Of a stretch of 64,000 nt of DNA, positions 34,515 to 42,134 are shown piece after piece. Numbering within the stretch: position 1 is the first letter of the stretch; the number at the start of each line of letters is the position of its first letter. Source of the stretch: Caldilineaceae bacterium (GTDB taxonomy: Bacteria > Chloroflexota > Anaerolineae > Caldilineales > Caldilineaceae); contig JAHBVH010000008.1 of assembly GCA_019637645.1 (NCBI GenBank), positions 1 through 64,000 on the forward strand. The letters are read 5' to 3'. The notes beneath the pieces are model-generated. The model was not told the DNA's origin and made no database searches. It saw nothing but the letters and a program-made list of their open reading frames with translations. A program made the position numbers and the translations under genes.

Positions 34515-35768
34515 ATGCAACTAAAACGTGTGGTCGTGACAGGGTTAGGTGCGCTCACCCCGCTTGGAAATACGGTAGCAACCACTTGGCAGAATCTGCT
34601 GCAAGGAGTGAGTGGCGCTGCCCCGATTACGCGCTTTGACACCACCCATTTCAAAACGCGTTTTGCGTGTGAGGTCAAAGGTTTTGACCCGGCTGATTAT
34701 CTGGATAAAAAAGAGGCCCGCCGCGCCGACCGTTTCACCCAATACGCGCTAGTCACGGTGGGCGAAGCACTGCGCGATGCCGCGCTGGAACCAAGCCAGC
34801 TGGATACAACCCGGATCGGGGTCATTTGGGCATCAGCGTTGGGGGGGCTGGAGACGACAGAAGAGCAGCTCTTTAAGTACAAGGAAGAAGGGGGCAATCC
34901 GCGCTTTAGCCCCTTGTTCATTCCCAAGATGTTGCTAGACGCCAGCTCTGGGGCAATTTCGCTTCACTATGGGCTGCGCGGTGTAAACTACAACACCGTA
35001 TCGGCCTGTGCTTCGGCCAACAACGCGCTGATTGATGCCTTCTACCAGTTGCGCCTGGGCAAAGCCGATATTATTGTTTCCGGCGGTTCCGAAGCCGCGA
35101 TCACTCCCTCCGCGGTCGGTGGGTTTAATGCTGCCCAGGCTCTTTCGACGCGCAACGACGATCCAACCCATGCCTCGCGCCCCTTTGATGAAGGCCGCGA
35201 TGGCTTTGTCCTGGGGGAAGGCAGTTGCGCGTTGGTGCTCGAAGAGTATGAACATGCATGGCGGCGCGGCGCCCGTATTTATGCCGAGATTGTCGGTGGT
35301 GGCAGCTCTGCCGATGCCTACCATGCCACCGCGGCCCACCCCGAAGGGGATGGCGCTTATCTAAGTATGTGCAGCGCCTTGGCCGATGCTAACCTCACCC
35401 CCGCCGATATTGATTACATCAATCCCCACGCGACTTCCACCCCTGTGGGCGATTTGAGTGAGTTAAAGGCCATGCAGCGTTTATTGGGGGACCAACTGGC
35501 AAAGGTACAGGTTAGCGCCACCAAGTCCATGACCGGCCATTTATTAGGGGCTGCCGGGGCTGTCGAAGCGCTCATTGCCGTCTTGGCGATCTGCCAAAAC
35601 CGTATTCCCCCGACCGTCAACACCACCCAACTCGATCCCGCTGTACCCGCCACGCTTAACTTGACCCTCGGCCAAGCCATTGAGCGCCCCGTGCGGGTAG
35701 CCATGAGCAACTCCTTTGGCTTTGGCGGTCACAACTCAACCGTGATCTTCCAGCAGCTCTCTGCATAA
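34515..35768 (+). CDS. fabF: 3-oxoacyl-[acyl-carrier-protein] synthase II
   Basis: A 417-residue condensing enzyme of fatty-acid synthesis. The catalytic Cys165 lies in NTVSACASANNAL, one His in NPHATSTPVGD and the Lys and second His in KSMTGHLLGAAGA. The C-terminus ends with the usual SNSFGFGGHNSTV. Length matches FabF (about 412). The start is the ATG at 34515 before QLKRVVVTG, with AAAGAGAG just upstream. An in-frame ATG 33 bases earlier is less likely. No acyl carrier protein gene is next to it, so this may be a second FabF copy used outside the main fab cluster (inference). Confidence 0.95.
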   Translation: MQLKRVVVTGLGALTPLGNTVATTWQNLLQGVSGAAPITRFDTTHFKTRFACEVKGFDPADYLDKKEARRADRFTQYALVTVGEALRDAALEPSQLDTTRIGVIWASALGGLETTEEQLFKYKEEGGNPRFSPLFIPKMLLDASSGAISLHYGLRGVNYNTVSACASANNALIDAFYQLRLGKADIIVSGGSEAAITPSAVGGFNAAQALSTRNDDPTHASRPFDEGRDGFVLGEGSCALVLEEYEHAWRRGARIYAEIVGGGSSADAYHATAAHPEGDGAYLSMCSALADANLTPADIDYINPHATSTPVGDLSELKAMQRLLGDQLAKVQVSATKSMTGHLLGAAGAVEALIAVLAICQNRIPPTVNTTQLDPAVPATLNLTLGQAIERPVRVAMSNSFGFGGHNSTVIFQQLSA

Positions 35769-35777
35769 CAGCCGCGC

Positions 35778-35832
35778 GGACGCGGATTTATTATCCGCGT
35801 CCATCCACCTCCATCCGCGTCCATCCACCTCC
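35778..35832. terminator. Palindrome plus direct repeat between convergent fabF and desaturase genes
   Basis: GGACGCGGAT (35778-35787) and ATCCGCGTCC (35793-35802) form a perfect 10-bp stem with a 5-base loop. The block ATCCGCGTCCATCCACCTCC (35793-35812) is then repeated (35813-35832), reaching the stop codon of the desaturase gene. It is probably a two-way terminator of the GGACGCGGAT family. Confidence 0.8.
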
Positions 35833-37304
35833 TATCCCCTAATCAGTTCATCCACGATTTTCGCCGAAGAGAGCACCCCGGGCAGGCCCGCGCCGGGATG
35901 GGTGCCCGCGCCAACAAAGTAGAGATTATCTAGATCCTCGGAACGATTGTGCGGGCGGAACCACGCCGACTGCGTTAGGATCGGCTGCACCGAGAAGGCT
36001 GAGCCCAAGTAGCTGTTGAGCGTATTCTGAAAATGGCGCGGGTCAATCGTATGCTCGGCGACGATGTTAGCTTGGAGATCAGGCAGATACTGCTCCTCCA
36101 ACAGCTGCATAATGGCATCCCGGTAGGGCTTGGCTTGGCGCTGCCAATCAATGGGCGCGCCCAAGTGTGGCACGGGGGATAGCACATAGAACGCCTCGTG
36201 GCCGGGCGGGGCCATGGTCGGGTCGGTGATGGTTGGCATATGCAGATAGAGGGAAAAATCGTCGGGCAAGGTGCGCGCCGCAAAGATATCGCGCAATAGC
36301 TCTGTATAGCGATTGCTCAGAATAATATTGTGGTGGGCCAATGCCGTGTCCGTATAGCGCCGTTTGGTGCCAAAATAGATGACAAAGAGCGACATACTAT
36401 ATTTCAAGTTCTTGATCCGCCGGTCGCTATTCTTGCGGCGCACCTGAGCGGGCAAGAGATTGAGATAGGTCCAGGCCACATCTGCATTGGACACCACCGC
36501 ATCGGCTTTGTGGATCGTCCCGTCGGCCAGGCGAACGCCGGTTGTCTTGCGCCCCTCGACCAGAATCTCCGCCACTGCGGTGTTCAGATGCACCGTCACG
36601 CCCAGTTCTTGGAGCAGCCGCCCAAAGGCTTGTACGATCGCCCCAGTGCCACCAAGCGCATAGTGGATGCCCCATTCGCGCTCTAAATAGTGGATCAAAA
36701 CATAGAGCGAGGCGGCATCTAGAGGGTTGCCGCCAATGAGCAAGGGATGAAACGAAAAACAGCGGCGCAAAAAATCGTCTTGAATAAACTGACTGACATA
36801 GTCATAGACGCTACGATAGGATTGGAGGCGGATCAGATCGGGCACGACCTTGATCATATCTGTCACATGAAGAAAGGGCTTGTCGATTAACGCCATGCCG
36901 GTGGTGAAAATGTCTTTGGTGGTATGCATAAAGCGTTCGTAGCCCGCTTTGTCGGCGGGCGACCATTGGTCGATTTGGCTGAGAATAAATTGATGGTCGC
37001 CATTATAGTTAAATTGCCGACCAGTGTGGTCAAAGATGCGATAGAAGGGATCACAGGGCACCAGTTGAAAATAAGCTTCGCGTTTGCGCCCGGCTAGTGT
37101 CCAGACTTCATCCAACAGCCATGGCGCGGTAATGACGGTCGGCCCGCCATCAAAGTGAAAGCCGTTGATGGCATAGACATAGGCCCGTCCCCCTAGTTTA
37201 TCCCGTTTTTCAAACAATTCTACCGTGTATCCACGCGCGGCTAACCGGGCGGCCACACTGAGGCCGCCAAAACCACTCCCAATGACGATGATTTTTTTAG
37301 GCAT
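35832..37304 (-). CDS. Phytoene desaturase (CrtI)-type FAD oxidoreductase
   Basis: A 490-residue flavoprotein. It begins with the dinucleotide-binding motif [19 protein letters not shown] and the GGRAYVY second glycine motif. The middle part keeps [16 protein letters not shown], and the C-terminus shows the bacterial-type carotenoid desaturase/isomerase signature [19 protein letters not shown]. Length equals CrtI (about 490-500). It could desaturate phytoene or lycopene-pathway intermediates, or be a CrtI-like ketolase or isomerase. No phytoene synthase (crtB) is visible in the window, so the exact step stays open. A 68-bp hairpin lies 163 bases upstream. Confidence 0.88.
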   Translation of the reverse strand: MPKKIIVIGSGFGGLSVAARLAARGYTVELFEKRDKLGGRAYVYAINGFHFDGGPTVITAPWLLDEVWTLAGRKREAYFQLVPCDPFYRIFDHTGRQFNYNGDHQFILSQIDQWSPADKAGYERFMHTTKDIFTTGMALIDKPFLHVTDMIKVVPDLIRLQSYRSVYDYVSQFIQDDFLRRCFSFHPLLIGGNPLDAASLYVLIHYLEREWGIHYALGGTGAIVQAFGRLLQELGVTVHLNTAVAEILVEGRKTTGVRLADGTIHKADAVVSNADVAWTYLNLLPAQVRRKNSDRRIKNLKYSMSLFVIYFGTKRRYTDTALAHHNIILSNRYTELLRDIFAARTLPDDFSLYLHMPTITDPTMAPPGHEAFYVLSPVPHLGAPIDWQRQAKPYRDAIMQLLEEQYLPDLQANIVAEHTIDPRHFQNTLNSYLGSAFSVQPILTQSAWFRPHNRSEDLDNLYFVGAGTHPGAGLPGVLSSAKIVDELIRG

Positions 37305-37466
37305 ACTTTGGGCTCACAGAATTTACGCAAATTTTGTCTATATATTGCACAGGTTTTATGAGATTCTAGTGAACTTGCTGCGTTGTTTCTGTGAGTTTTC
37401 TTGCGTTTGCCCAAGCGAGATCGGTTATTTGCTGCAGACCGAACGACAAATGAACAAGCATTATAA

Positions 37467-37534
37467 AAAGTTATCCCTATTTTTCGACTTATCCACAATT
37501 AACTGGGGATAAGTCGAAAAATAGGGATAACTTT
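37467..37534. repeat. Perfect 28-bp inverted repeat with 12-base loop
   Basis: Left arm 37467-37494 and right arm 37507-37534 are exact reverse complements. The arms carry TTATCCCTA, CGAAAAATAG and TTATCC. The loop junction forms TTATCCACA (37489-37497), a perfect DnaA-box consensus. On the minus strand the stem is followed by TTATAATGC, so it could stop transcription from the ThuA-like gene. Composition is far more AT-rich than the neighbours. Confidence 0.95.
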
Positions 37535-37616
37535 GAACGCAGTTCGGCGTACCTTGCCACATGGCGTGTACTCTGGGATTGTGTAACGCGTGACAAATCA
37601 CGTGCTATGTGGCCGC

Positions 37617-38249
37617 TTATGCTATTTTGCCACACCACCGTAGGCTATTCTGGAGCAGGGTTTGATAGGCAGGGTGCAGCCAGACTTCCACATGATGACC
37701 GGGCGTTAAGACACAGACGCGCCCATCGCCTTCGGTGCGGGTCCACCCGGCGGGTTGGGTGCCATGTTCAGAGTGGCTATGGAGGAAACAATCAACCGGC
37801 ACGTCGGTCATTTCCATAAAGTAGTGCTCATCGACCAGCGTAAAGGGCGTGCTGCCCATGGTCAACGGGTGATTCGCCTGCGGTTCCACGGTCACCGGAC
37901 ATTGCTTGGGATGACGCTCGAAAACGCCCCCCAATAATTCGCGCAAGACGGTCGTTTCGCGATAACCAGCGGTTCCCGAATGGATGACCAAAAGGCCATT
38001 GCCCGCCCGCACATGGTCGCGCAGCGCAGCTTCCACCGCGGGCGTCATCCACTTGGTTTCGTCCGTGGCCGAGACATTGTTCGCCTTGACTAACACCACC
38101 AGTGGGTAGGTTGCCATCCGCGCCGCGGACCAGTCATTCGCATTTTCAAGCCAATCAAAGGTAAACGCCTGATCGCCCAACGCACCAAGGCCAGCACGCG
38201 CAATGTGAGCTGGGTGATACCGATCATCCGCAAGGACTAAGGTTTGCAT
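37617..38249 (-). CDS. ThuA-like domain protein
   Basis: A 210-residue protein with the class I glutamine amidotransferase-like fold of the ThuA (trehalose-utilisation) family. The segments LVLADDRYHPAHIARAGL at the start, GNGLLVIHSGTAGYRE near residue 105 and DEHYFMEMTDV near 155 fit that family. The nucleophile elbow of true amidotransferases is not seen (HSGT stands there), as is usual in ThuA proteins. The physiological role is poorly defined and has been linked to sugar utilisation. A clear SD (AAAGGAG) precedes the ATG. The neighbours do not clarify its job. Confidence 0.8.
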   Translation of the reverse strand: MQTLVLADDRYHPAHIARAGLGALGDQAFTFDWLENANDWSAARMATYPLVVLVKANNVSATDETKWMTPAVEAALRDHVRAGNGLLVIHSGTAGYRETTVLRELLGGVFERHPKQCPVTVEPQANHPLTMGSTPFTLVDEHYFMEMTDVPVDCFLHSHSEHGTQPAGWTRTEGDGRVCVLTPGHHVEVWLHPAYQTLLQNSLRWCGKIA

Positions 38250-38349
38250 GAAGAGAACTCCTTTGGTCGAAAACTAGGGAAGCTGGAGGGTATTTCTTCG
38301 TAAATCATATCACCGGACCCAGCTTTGCGAAAATATGGGTGAGAAATTA

Positions 38350-38394
38350 GGATGCGGCTGGACGCGAATTTTTTATCCGCGTCCAGCCGCATCC
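38350..38394. terminator. Perfect 17-bp hairpin after the erm-type gene
   Basis: Arms GGATGCGGCTGGACGCG (38350-38366) and its exact complement (38378-38394) enclose an AT-rich 11-base loop. It is 29 bases beyond the erm-type stop codon. The core GGACGCG/CGCGTCC places it in the GGACGCGGAT family. Confidence 0.85.
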
Positions 38395-38422
38395 CTACTT
38401 GAGCGCATGGATCTTGCCGACG

Positions 38423-39235
38423 CTACCGCATTGTGATCAGCCGCTGTTTCTCCACGGGAACATACTCACAAAAGCAATGAAAGAGTCCCACCCATTGAGT
38501 TACATTTAGCTTGGTGGGAGTGACATCAAGCGGAAAATTCAAGTCGCGCGCGAGCTTTTGCCATTGGCGATGGGTAAAGATGGGCCGATAACTGGCGCGC
38601 AAACTCATTTTCCACTGCCGAAAGCCATATTGCACAAAGCACCGATAGGCCCTTGCCGCCCGGATCGTCACTAGGGGCGTTGACCGTTGCTGGATCGCCA
38701 ATAGCACCGAATCGACCTGCGGCATGGGCACAAAATCGGTACGCGCAAAGGTGCGCGTGATCTCTAGCGCAAACCACGGCTTGATCAGTACTGAAAATTG
38801 CGTTTCCCCTGGCACACCCGCGAACTTTTGGGCGGCTTCCTTTTGCATCACCAGATAGGCCGCTTGTGGGGGATTCGCGCCATAGAAGAGCTTCCGCATG
38901 ACCGCCGCGGTGATATTATAGGGCAGGTTGGCAAAGACCTTGTAGTTCTGGGCGCGCACATGGTGCAGCAAGAAATCCTGTTCGACAATCGTCACATTGG
39001 GCGTCTGTTGGAACTTTTTCTGTAGTTGCGCCACCAACGCCGGATCTTTTTCAATGGCCACCACCTGCGCGGCAACGCGGGCAAGCGCTTGGGTAATGAT
39101 GCCACCACCGGGGCCAATTTCATAGACCAGATCCTGCGCGCCAACGGAGCTAGCCGCCACCAGGGCCGAGACCAAACGGCGGCTTTTGAAGAAATTCTGG
39201 GCAAGCGCAAGACGCTTGCGGGGCATATTTGTCAT
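38423..39235 (-). CDS. erm: rRNA adenine N6-dimethyltransferase, Erm-like
   Basis: A 270-residue SAM-dependent methyltransferase of the KsgA/Erm superfamily. LAQNFFKSRRL (11-21) is the characteristic N-terminal motif, EIGPGGGIITQAL (39-51) the SAM loop and NLPYNI (103-108) the catalytic motif IV. The C-terminal part (FARTDFVPMPQVDSVLLAI, then TQWVGLFHCF at the end) resembles Erm 23S rRNA methyltransferases that modify A2058 more than KsgA. If so it would give macrolide, lincosamide and streptogramin B resistance. That is inferred. A strong SD (GGAGGTGACAG) precedes the ATG and is buried in a hairpin. The leader shows several attenuator-like stems, as in inducible erm genes. Confidence 0.85.
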   Translation of the reverse strand: MTNMPRKRLALAQNFFKSRRLVSALVAASSVGAQDLVYEIGPGGGIITQALARVAAQVVAIEKDPALVAQLQKKFQQTPNVTIVEQDFLLHHVRAQNYKVFANLPYNITAAVMRKLFYGANPPQAAYLVMQKEAAQKFAGVPGETQFSVLIKPWFALEITRTFARTDFVPMPQVDSVLLAIQQRSTPLVTIRAARAYRCFVQYGFRQWKMSLRASYRPIFTHRQWQKLARDLNFPLDVTPTKLNVTQWVGLFHCFCEYVPVEKQRLITMR

Positions 39236-39407
39236 CTGTCACCTCCTGGGACAAAAGGAGGTAACGCGAAAACAACGAGGCCGTGGGTGATCGCTCACAC
39301 ATGGCCTCGTTCATGGTTATGGGCGTTGGCAACCAGAGGGAGTCGGCAACGGCGCAACCGGATCAAAAAAGCCATGCCGGCGCGAACTCATCGCGCACAC
39401 ATGGCTT
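39236..39407 (-). promoter_or_regulatory. Multi-hairpin attenuator-like leader of the erm-type gene
   Basis: Read on the minus strand there are three stems. (1) 39407-39369: AAGCCAUG and CAUGGCUU plus an inner GCGCGA/UCGCGC stem, followed by UUUUUU, a standard intrinsic terminator. (2) 39310-39275: ACGAGGCC and GGCCUCGU, followed by UGUUUUCG. (3) 39262-39241: ACCUCC pairs with GGAGGU, which contains the SD of erm. The masking strand UUACCUCCUUU reproduces the 3' tail of 16S rRNA. AUGUGUG occurs in the 5' arms of both stems 1 and 2. A 24-codon ORF (39391-39317) lies between stems 1 and 2 but has no visible SD. Confidence 0.7.
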
Positions 39408-39721
39408 AGCGGAAATTCATCTACCCTGGGACAGGCTTCTCACTCTATCAATGAGCAAAAAAATGAGTGAGAAAGAGAAGGCACTTATTACCGATGCTGT
39501 AGCGTGCGAACAAGAACGCCGGGATTCGTGGAGATCCCCACGAACTGTTCGCGAAATCGCATTACCATTGCCATACGATTGGGCCGTATCCTCTGCAAAT
39601 ACAAGAAATCCAAGAAAAACGAACAACAACGCCAGTATAGCCAAAGCCATAGCCATTGTCAAACCAATGAGGACGCGGATAAACGCGGCGGAACGTAGAT
39701 TGGGATAGATTGTAAGCTGGT
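39408..39721. other. Intergenic region upstream of the erm leader
   Basis: No secure gene. A minus-strand frame from an ATG at 39656 to 39417 would give a 79-residue peptide with an N-terminal hydrophobic segment like a signal peptide, but it has no SD. A hairpin with arms TTCTCACTC (39437-39445) and GAGTGAGAA (39465-39473) lies here, and half of a GGACGCGGAT repeat at about 39671-39680. Confidence 0.35.
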
Positions 39722-39856
39722 TTATTCGCGCGCGCCGATCAGCGTGACTGTCCCTTTTGTCCCATCCAGCGTCACCGTTGCGCCGTCGGGGATACTATCC
39801 CAAGTGTGTGCGGACAGGTTGGTATCGCGAAATGGTTGTTGTGTGTTTGCACTCAT
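39722..39856 (-). CDS. Small protein of 44 residues, hypothetical
   Basis: The ATG at 39856 is preceded at good spacing by GGGAGGATCGG, one of the best ribosome binding sites in the window. The peptide begins MSANTQQPFRDTNLSAHTWD and has a C-terminal half of alternating Thr, Val and Gly (GATVTLDGTKGTVTLIGARE) that could form a beta hairpin. There is no Cys, no signal peptide and no membrane segment. It lies 169 bases after another small ORF with a similar SD. I recognise no family. A chance ORF is possible, but the SD makes it likely to be translated. Confidence 0.5.
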   Translation of the reverse strand: MSANTQQPFRDTNLSAHTWDSIPDGATVTLDGTKGTVTLIGARE

Positions 39857-40025
39857 CCGATCCTCCCATCTTTGGGGAAATTAAAAATTGTGTAGAACAG
39901 GTGGTACAATGAATGGGTAAATGGATCGGGGAGGGCGCGCCGCAAAACGAGCGCGCAAAAAGCCTCCCCGATGCGGGCAGGCGGCCTACGGCTCCCTATG
40001 CTTGAACAACGCGTGAGGTGACTGC

Positions 40026-40187
40026 CTATCCCGTGGCGCGTGGTGTTTGCGTAGACGCAGGCGCGGCCGCGGCAGATTGGCGCGAAGAACCAAGCTGCTG
40101 GTAAAGACCAGCGCCAGCAGCGATCAGATAATGAAGATATTGCCAGCGATTCCGGTGAAGCATGGTGGTGATCATAGACGATTCCAT
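40026..40187 (-). CDS. Small basic protein of 53 residues, hypothetical
   Basis: The ATG at 40187 has GGGAGGCG directly upstream. The peptide starts MESSMITTMLHRNRWQYLHY, continues with a short LIAAGAGLYQQLG segment and ends in an Ala/Ser/Thr/Pro-rich tail. It is weakly amphipathic, with an Arg/His/Trp-rich front. It precedes the 44-residue ORF on the same strand. The pair could be small regulatory or secreted peptides, or precursor peptides. No modifying enzyme gene is adjacent, so I assign no function. Confidence 0.45.
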   Translation of the reverse strand: MESSMITTMLHRNRWQYLHYLIAAGAGLYQQLGSSRQSAAAAPASTQTPRATG

Positions 40188-40215
40188 CGCCTCCCGTCAA
40201 ATTTTACGCAATGCT

Positions 40216-40247
40216 AGACCTGACAAGTTTGGAAAACCTGTCAGGTC
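40216..40247. repeat. Palindromic repeat, CCTGAC family
   Basis: AGACCTGACAAG and CCTGTCAGGTCT form a near-perfect stem around TTTGGAAAA. It lies between the divergent small ORF (minus) and acetyltransferase gene (plus), one of the few copies not at a 3' end. Confidence 0.8.
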
Positions 40248-40285
40248 TGCCGCACCATCAACCCAACCCATCGAACGGAGCGTAC

Positions 40286-41113
40286 ATGATCCGTGAATTA
40301 GCTATACATGAGCTACCAACCTATCTAGCCCATTTTCCCGGCCCGCACCTGGCAATGGTCACCGCTTCGATCCTGGCTGGCCATACCGTGGCCCAGCTTT
40401 GGTCGATTGCCCAAGACGAAGGTGAACCGCTCCTTGTGCTCTTTGATCAGGGCAACAAAGTTTTCTATCTGGCCGGGGCATCGGTGACCGCGCCTGCCCA
40501 AGCGGCCTTGGCTACTTTGTTGAGCACCACCATCCGGCCCGCGGCGATGGCCGCCGGGATAGCCTATTTTAAGGCCCATCCTTTATCGCCTGCCCTCCAG
40601 CAAGCGTTGCCCGCGCTCTTCGCGTGGTGTACTCTGCATGAGGTGGAAAGCTTATTCTATGGCCTGCAACAGCCCACTGCGGTGTTGATCCCACCAGCGA
40701 TCGAGGGGCTCCGTTTCGTGCCGATAGATCATGCGCTCTTGCACGATGCAACGCTGATCAACCATGAGTTGGTGCGGGATGAAGTGCGTTGGATGTGGCC
40801 CACCCTGGAGCGCTTTGCCCACTATGGCTTTGGCATCGCGGCGGTGATGCCTGGTCGTATCATCAGTTGGTGTACGGCTGAATATGTCAGCCCCATGAGC
40901 TGTGGCATTGGGATCACCACCGATGAAGCCTACCAAGGGCGCGGCGTAGCGACTGCGACGGCCATCCACTTTACCCAACGCTGCCAACAACAAGGTATCG
41001 CGCCCTATTGGGAATGTGCGCGCTGGAATCCCGCGTCGATGCGGGTGGCCGAAAAAGCGGGCTTCACCCTGCTCACCGCAGAGAAATTCTGGGCAGGCAC
41101 GATGCAAGGCTAA
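40286..41113 (+). CDS. GNAT family N-acetyltransferase (GNAT_acetyltran type)
   Basis: A 275-residue protein with a helical N-terminal half (about 1-140) and a GNAT fold in the C-terminal half. The acetyl-CoA binding motif A reads GITTDEAYQGRGVATATA near residue 212 and is followed by WECARWNPASMRVAEKAGF, the conserved end of the fold. The two-part layout fits the family with a long N-terminal domain and a C-terminal GNAT. The start at 40286 has GGAG 6 bases before. The substrate is unknown. It is followed 55 bases later by a second GNAT gene of similar layout, perhaps from an old duplication. Confidence 0.8.
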   Translation: MIRELAIHELPTYLAHFPGPHLAMVTASILAGHTVAQLWSIAQDEGEPLLVLFDQGNKVFYLAGASVTAPAQAALATLLSTTIRPAAMAAGIAYFKAHPLSPALQQALPALFAWCTLHEVESLFYGLQQPTAVLIPPAIEGLRFVPIDHALLHDATLINHELVRDEVRWMWPTLERFAHYGFGIAAVMPGRIISWCTAEYVSPMSCGIGITTDEAYQGRGVATATAIHFTQRCQQQGIAPYWECARWNPASMRVAEKAGFTLLTAEKFWAGTMQG

Positions 41114-41168
41114 GTGAGATGTGCTTCGTGCAACGGTCCACGAATCATGTTAGATAGGAGCAGAACCC

Positions 41169-41882
41169 ATGCCAGAATCAGCTTGGATGGCGATCCAGAT
41201 CAATACGTTGTTTCAGCGTGACGACCAAGGGCGGCTGCACTTGGTCAATGAGCCGGGGCCGCCCGGCACCCAACCACCTGCGCCGCGCTTTTTTCTGGGG
41301 CGCACGCCAACGGGTCATTATTGGCGTTTTCGGGCGGATCTCCCGGCTGCGCTGGTGGCGGAATTGGAAGAATACTGTCGGGCCGAGCCGCTAACCAATG
41401 ACCTTCAGCCACCGCCGCGTGCCTACGCGGCGATCAAAGCCCTGCTGCAGGCTCACGCTCCGCTTGAAAGCGAATACCGGGGACCAGCCTATTGGGTGCC
41501 TGCGGGGATCGCACCGGCGTTGCCCGTGGTCCTAATCAACGAAGAAACGCTCCCTCTAACGCAACGCCATTTTCCTTGGGTGACACCGACCGATCCGTAC
41601 TATACTTGTGGCCCCATGGTAGCCGTGCTGGCCGACGGCCATGCCGTGACCCTCTGTTTCTGTTCACGCACACCCGGGCAGGCTACCGAGGCCGGGCTAG
41701 AAACCGCGGCAGCCTATCGCGGCCGTGGCTATGCCGCGGCGGCGGTGGCTGGCTGGGCCGCGGCGGTCCGCCAACAGGGCTGCCTGCCGCTCTATAGCAC
41801 CGCGTGGGACAACGTAGCCTCTCAGCGGGTCGCCGCCAAACTGGGCTTGGTCTGTTATGGGGAAGATTGGTCGCTAAGCTGA
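41169..41882 (+). CDS. GNAT family N-acetyltransferase
   Basis: A 237-residue protein. The GNAT signature sits at the C-terminal end: ETAAAYRGRGYAAAAVAGWA near residue 178, then STAWDNVASQRVAAKLGL. The N-terminal 100 residues are rich in Pro and hold a FFLGRTPTGHYWRFR segment found in other acetyltransferases of this two-domain type. An SD TAGGAG lies before the ATG. It is probably cotranscribed with the GNAT gene upstream. Substrate unknown. Confidence 0.8.
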   Translation: MPESAWMAIQINTLFQRDDQGRLHLVNEPGPPGTQPPAPRFFLGRTPTGHYWRFRADLPAALVAELEEYCRAEPLTNDLQPPPRAYAAIKALLQAHAPLESEYRGPAYWVPAGIAPALPVVLINEETLPLTQRHFPWVTPTDPYYTCGPMVAVLADGHAVTLCFCSRTPGQATEAGLETAAAYRGRGYAAAAVAGWAAAVRQQGCLPLYSTAWDNVASQRVAAKLGLVCYGEDWSLS

Positions 41883-41938
41883 ACAAACAGACAATGATAA
41901 CCATGAACCGATTTGATCAGGCAGAAATGAGGAAAACG

Positions 41939-42122
41939 ATGCAGATTGTAACACCCGAACCGTGGGCTTTTCGAGCCAACGGCTGGCACGACTCAGCCAC
42001 AAAATGCAGGCTTATGTGGCTGAGCATAAAATAGCCGGTATTAGTGCGCTGATCGCACGGCAGGGCAAGGTTGCTCACGTTGCGCAAGTCGGCATGGCCG
42101 CCATTGACGCCGTCAACCAACC
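41939..42122 (+). pseudogene. N-terminal fragment of a beta-lactamase-fold serine hydrolase, frameshifted and truncated
   Basis: An ATG at 41939 with GGAAAAC upstream reads MQIVTPE, then the homologous frame continues one base phase away with VGFSSQRLARLSHKMQAYV and IAGISALIARQGKVAH from 41962. That is the start of class C beta-lactamase-type esterases. About 50 residues on, similarity stops and the SxxK region is absent. So there is a frameshift near 41960 and a deletion of the rest. The intact hydrolase gene begins 13 bases later. Confidence 0.65.
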
Positions 42123-42134
42123 TAGGAAAACCCC

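Noticed and set aside
37467..37534. Chromosome origin based on TTATCCACA
   Set aside because: One perfect DnaA box and three weaker copies created by an inverted repeat, with no dnaA/dnaN genes and no AT-rich unwinding region beside it.
38423..39235. KsgA (16S dimethyltransferase)
   Set aside because: The N-terminal and C-terminal motifs and the inducible-type leader fit Erm better, although a KsgA relative cannot be fully excluded without alignment.
39853..40200. 115-codon minus-strand frame
   Set aside because: It overlaps two small ORFs that have much better ribosome binding sites, and its composition looks like a shadow frame.
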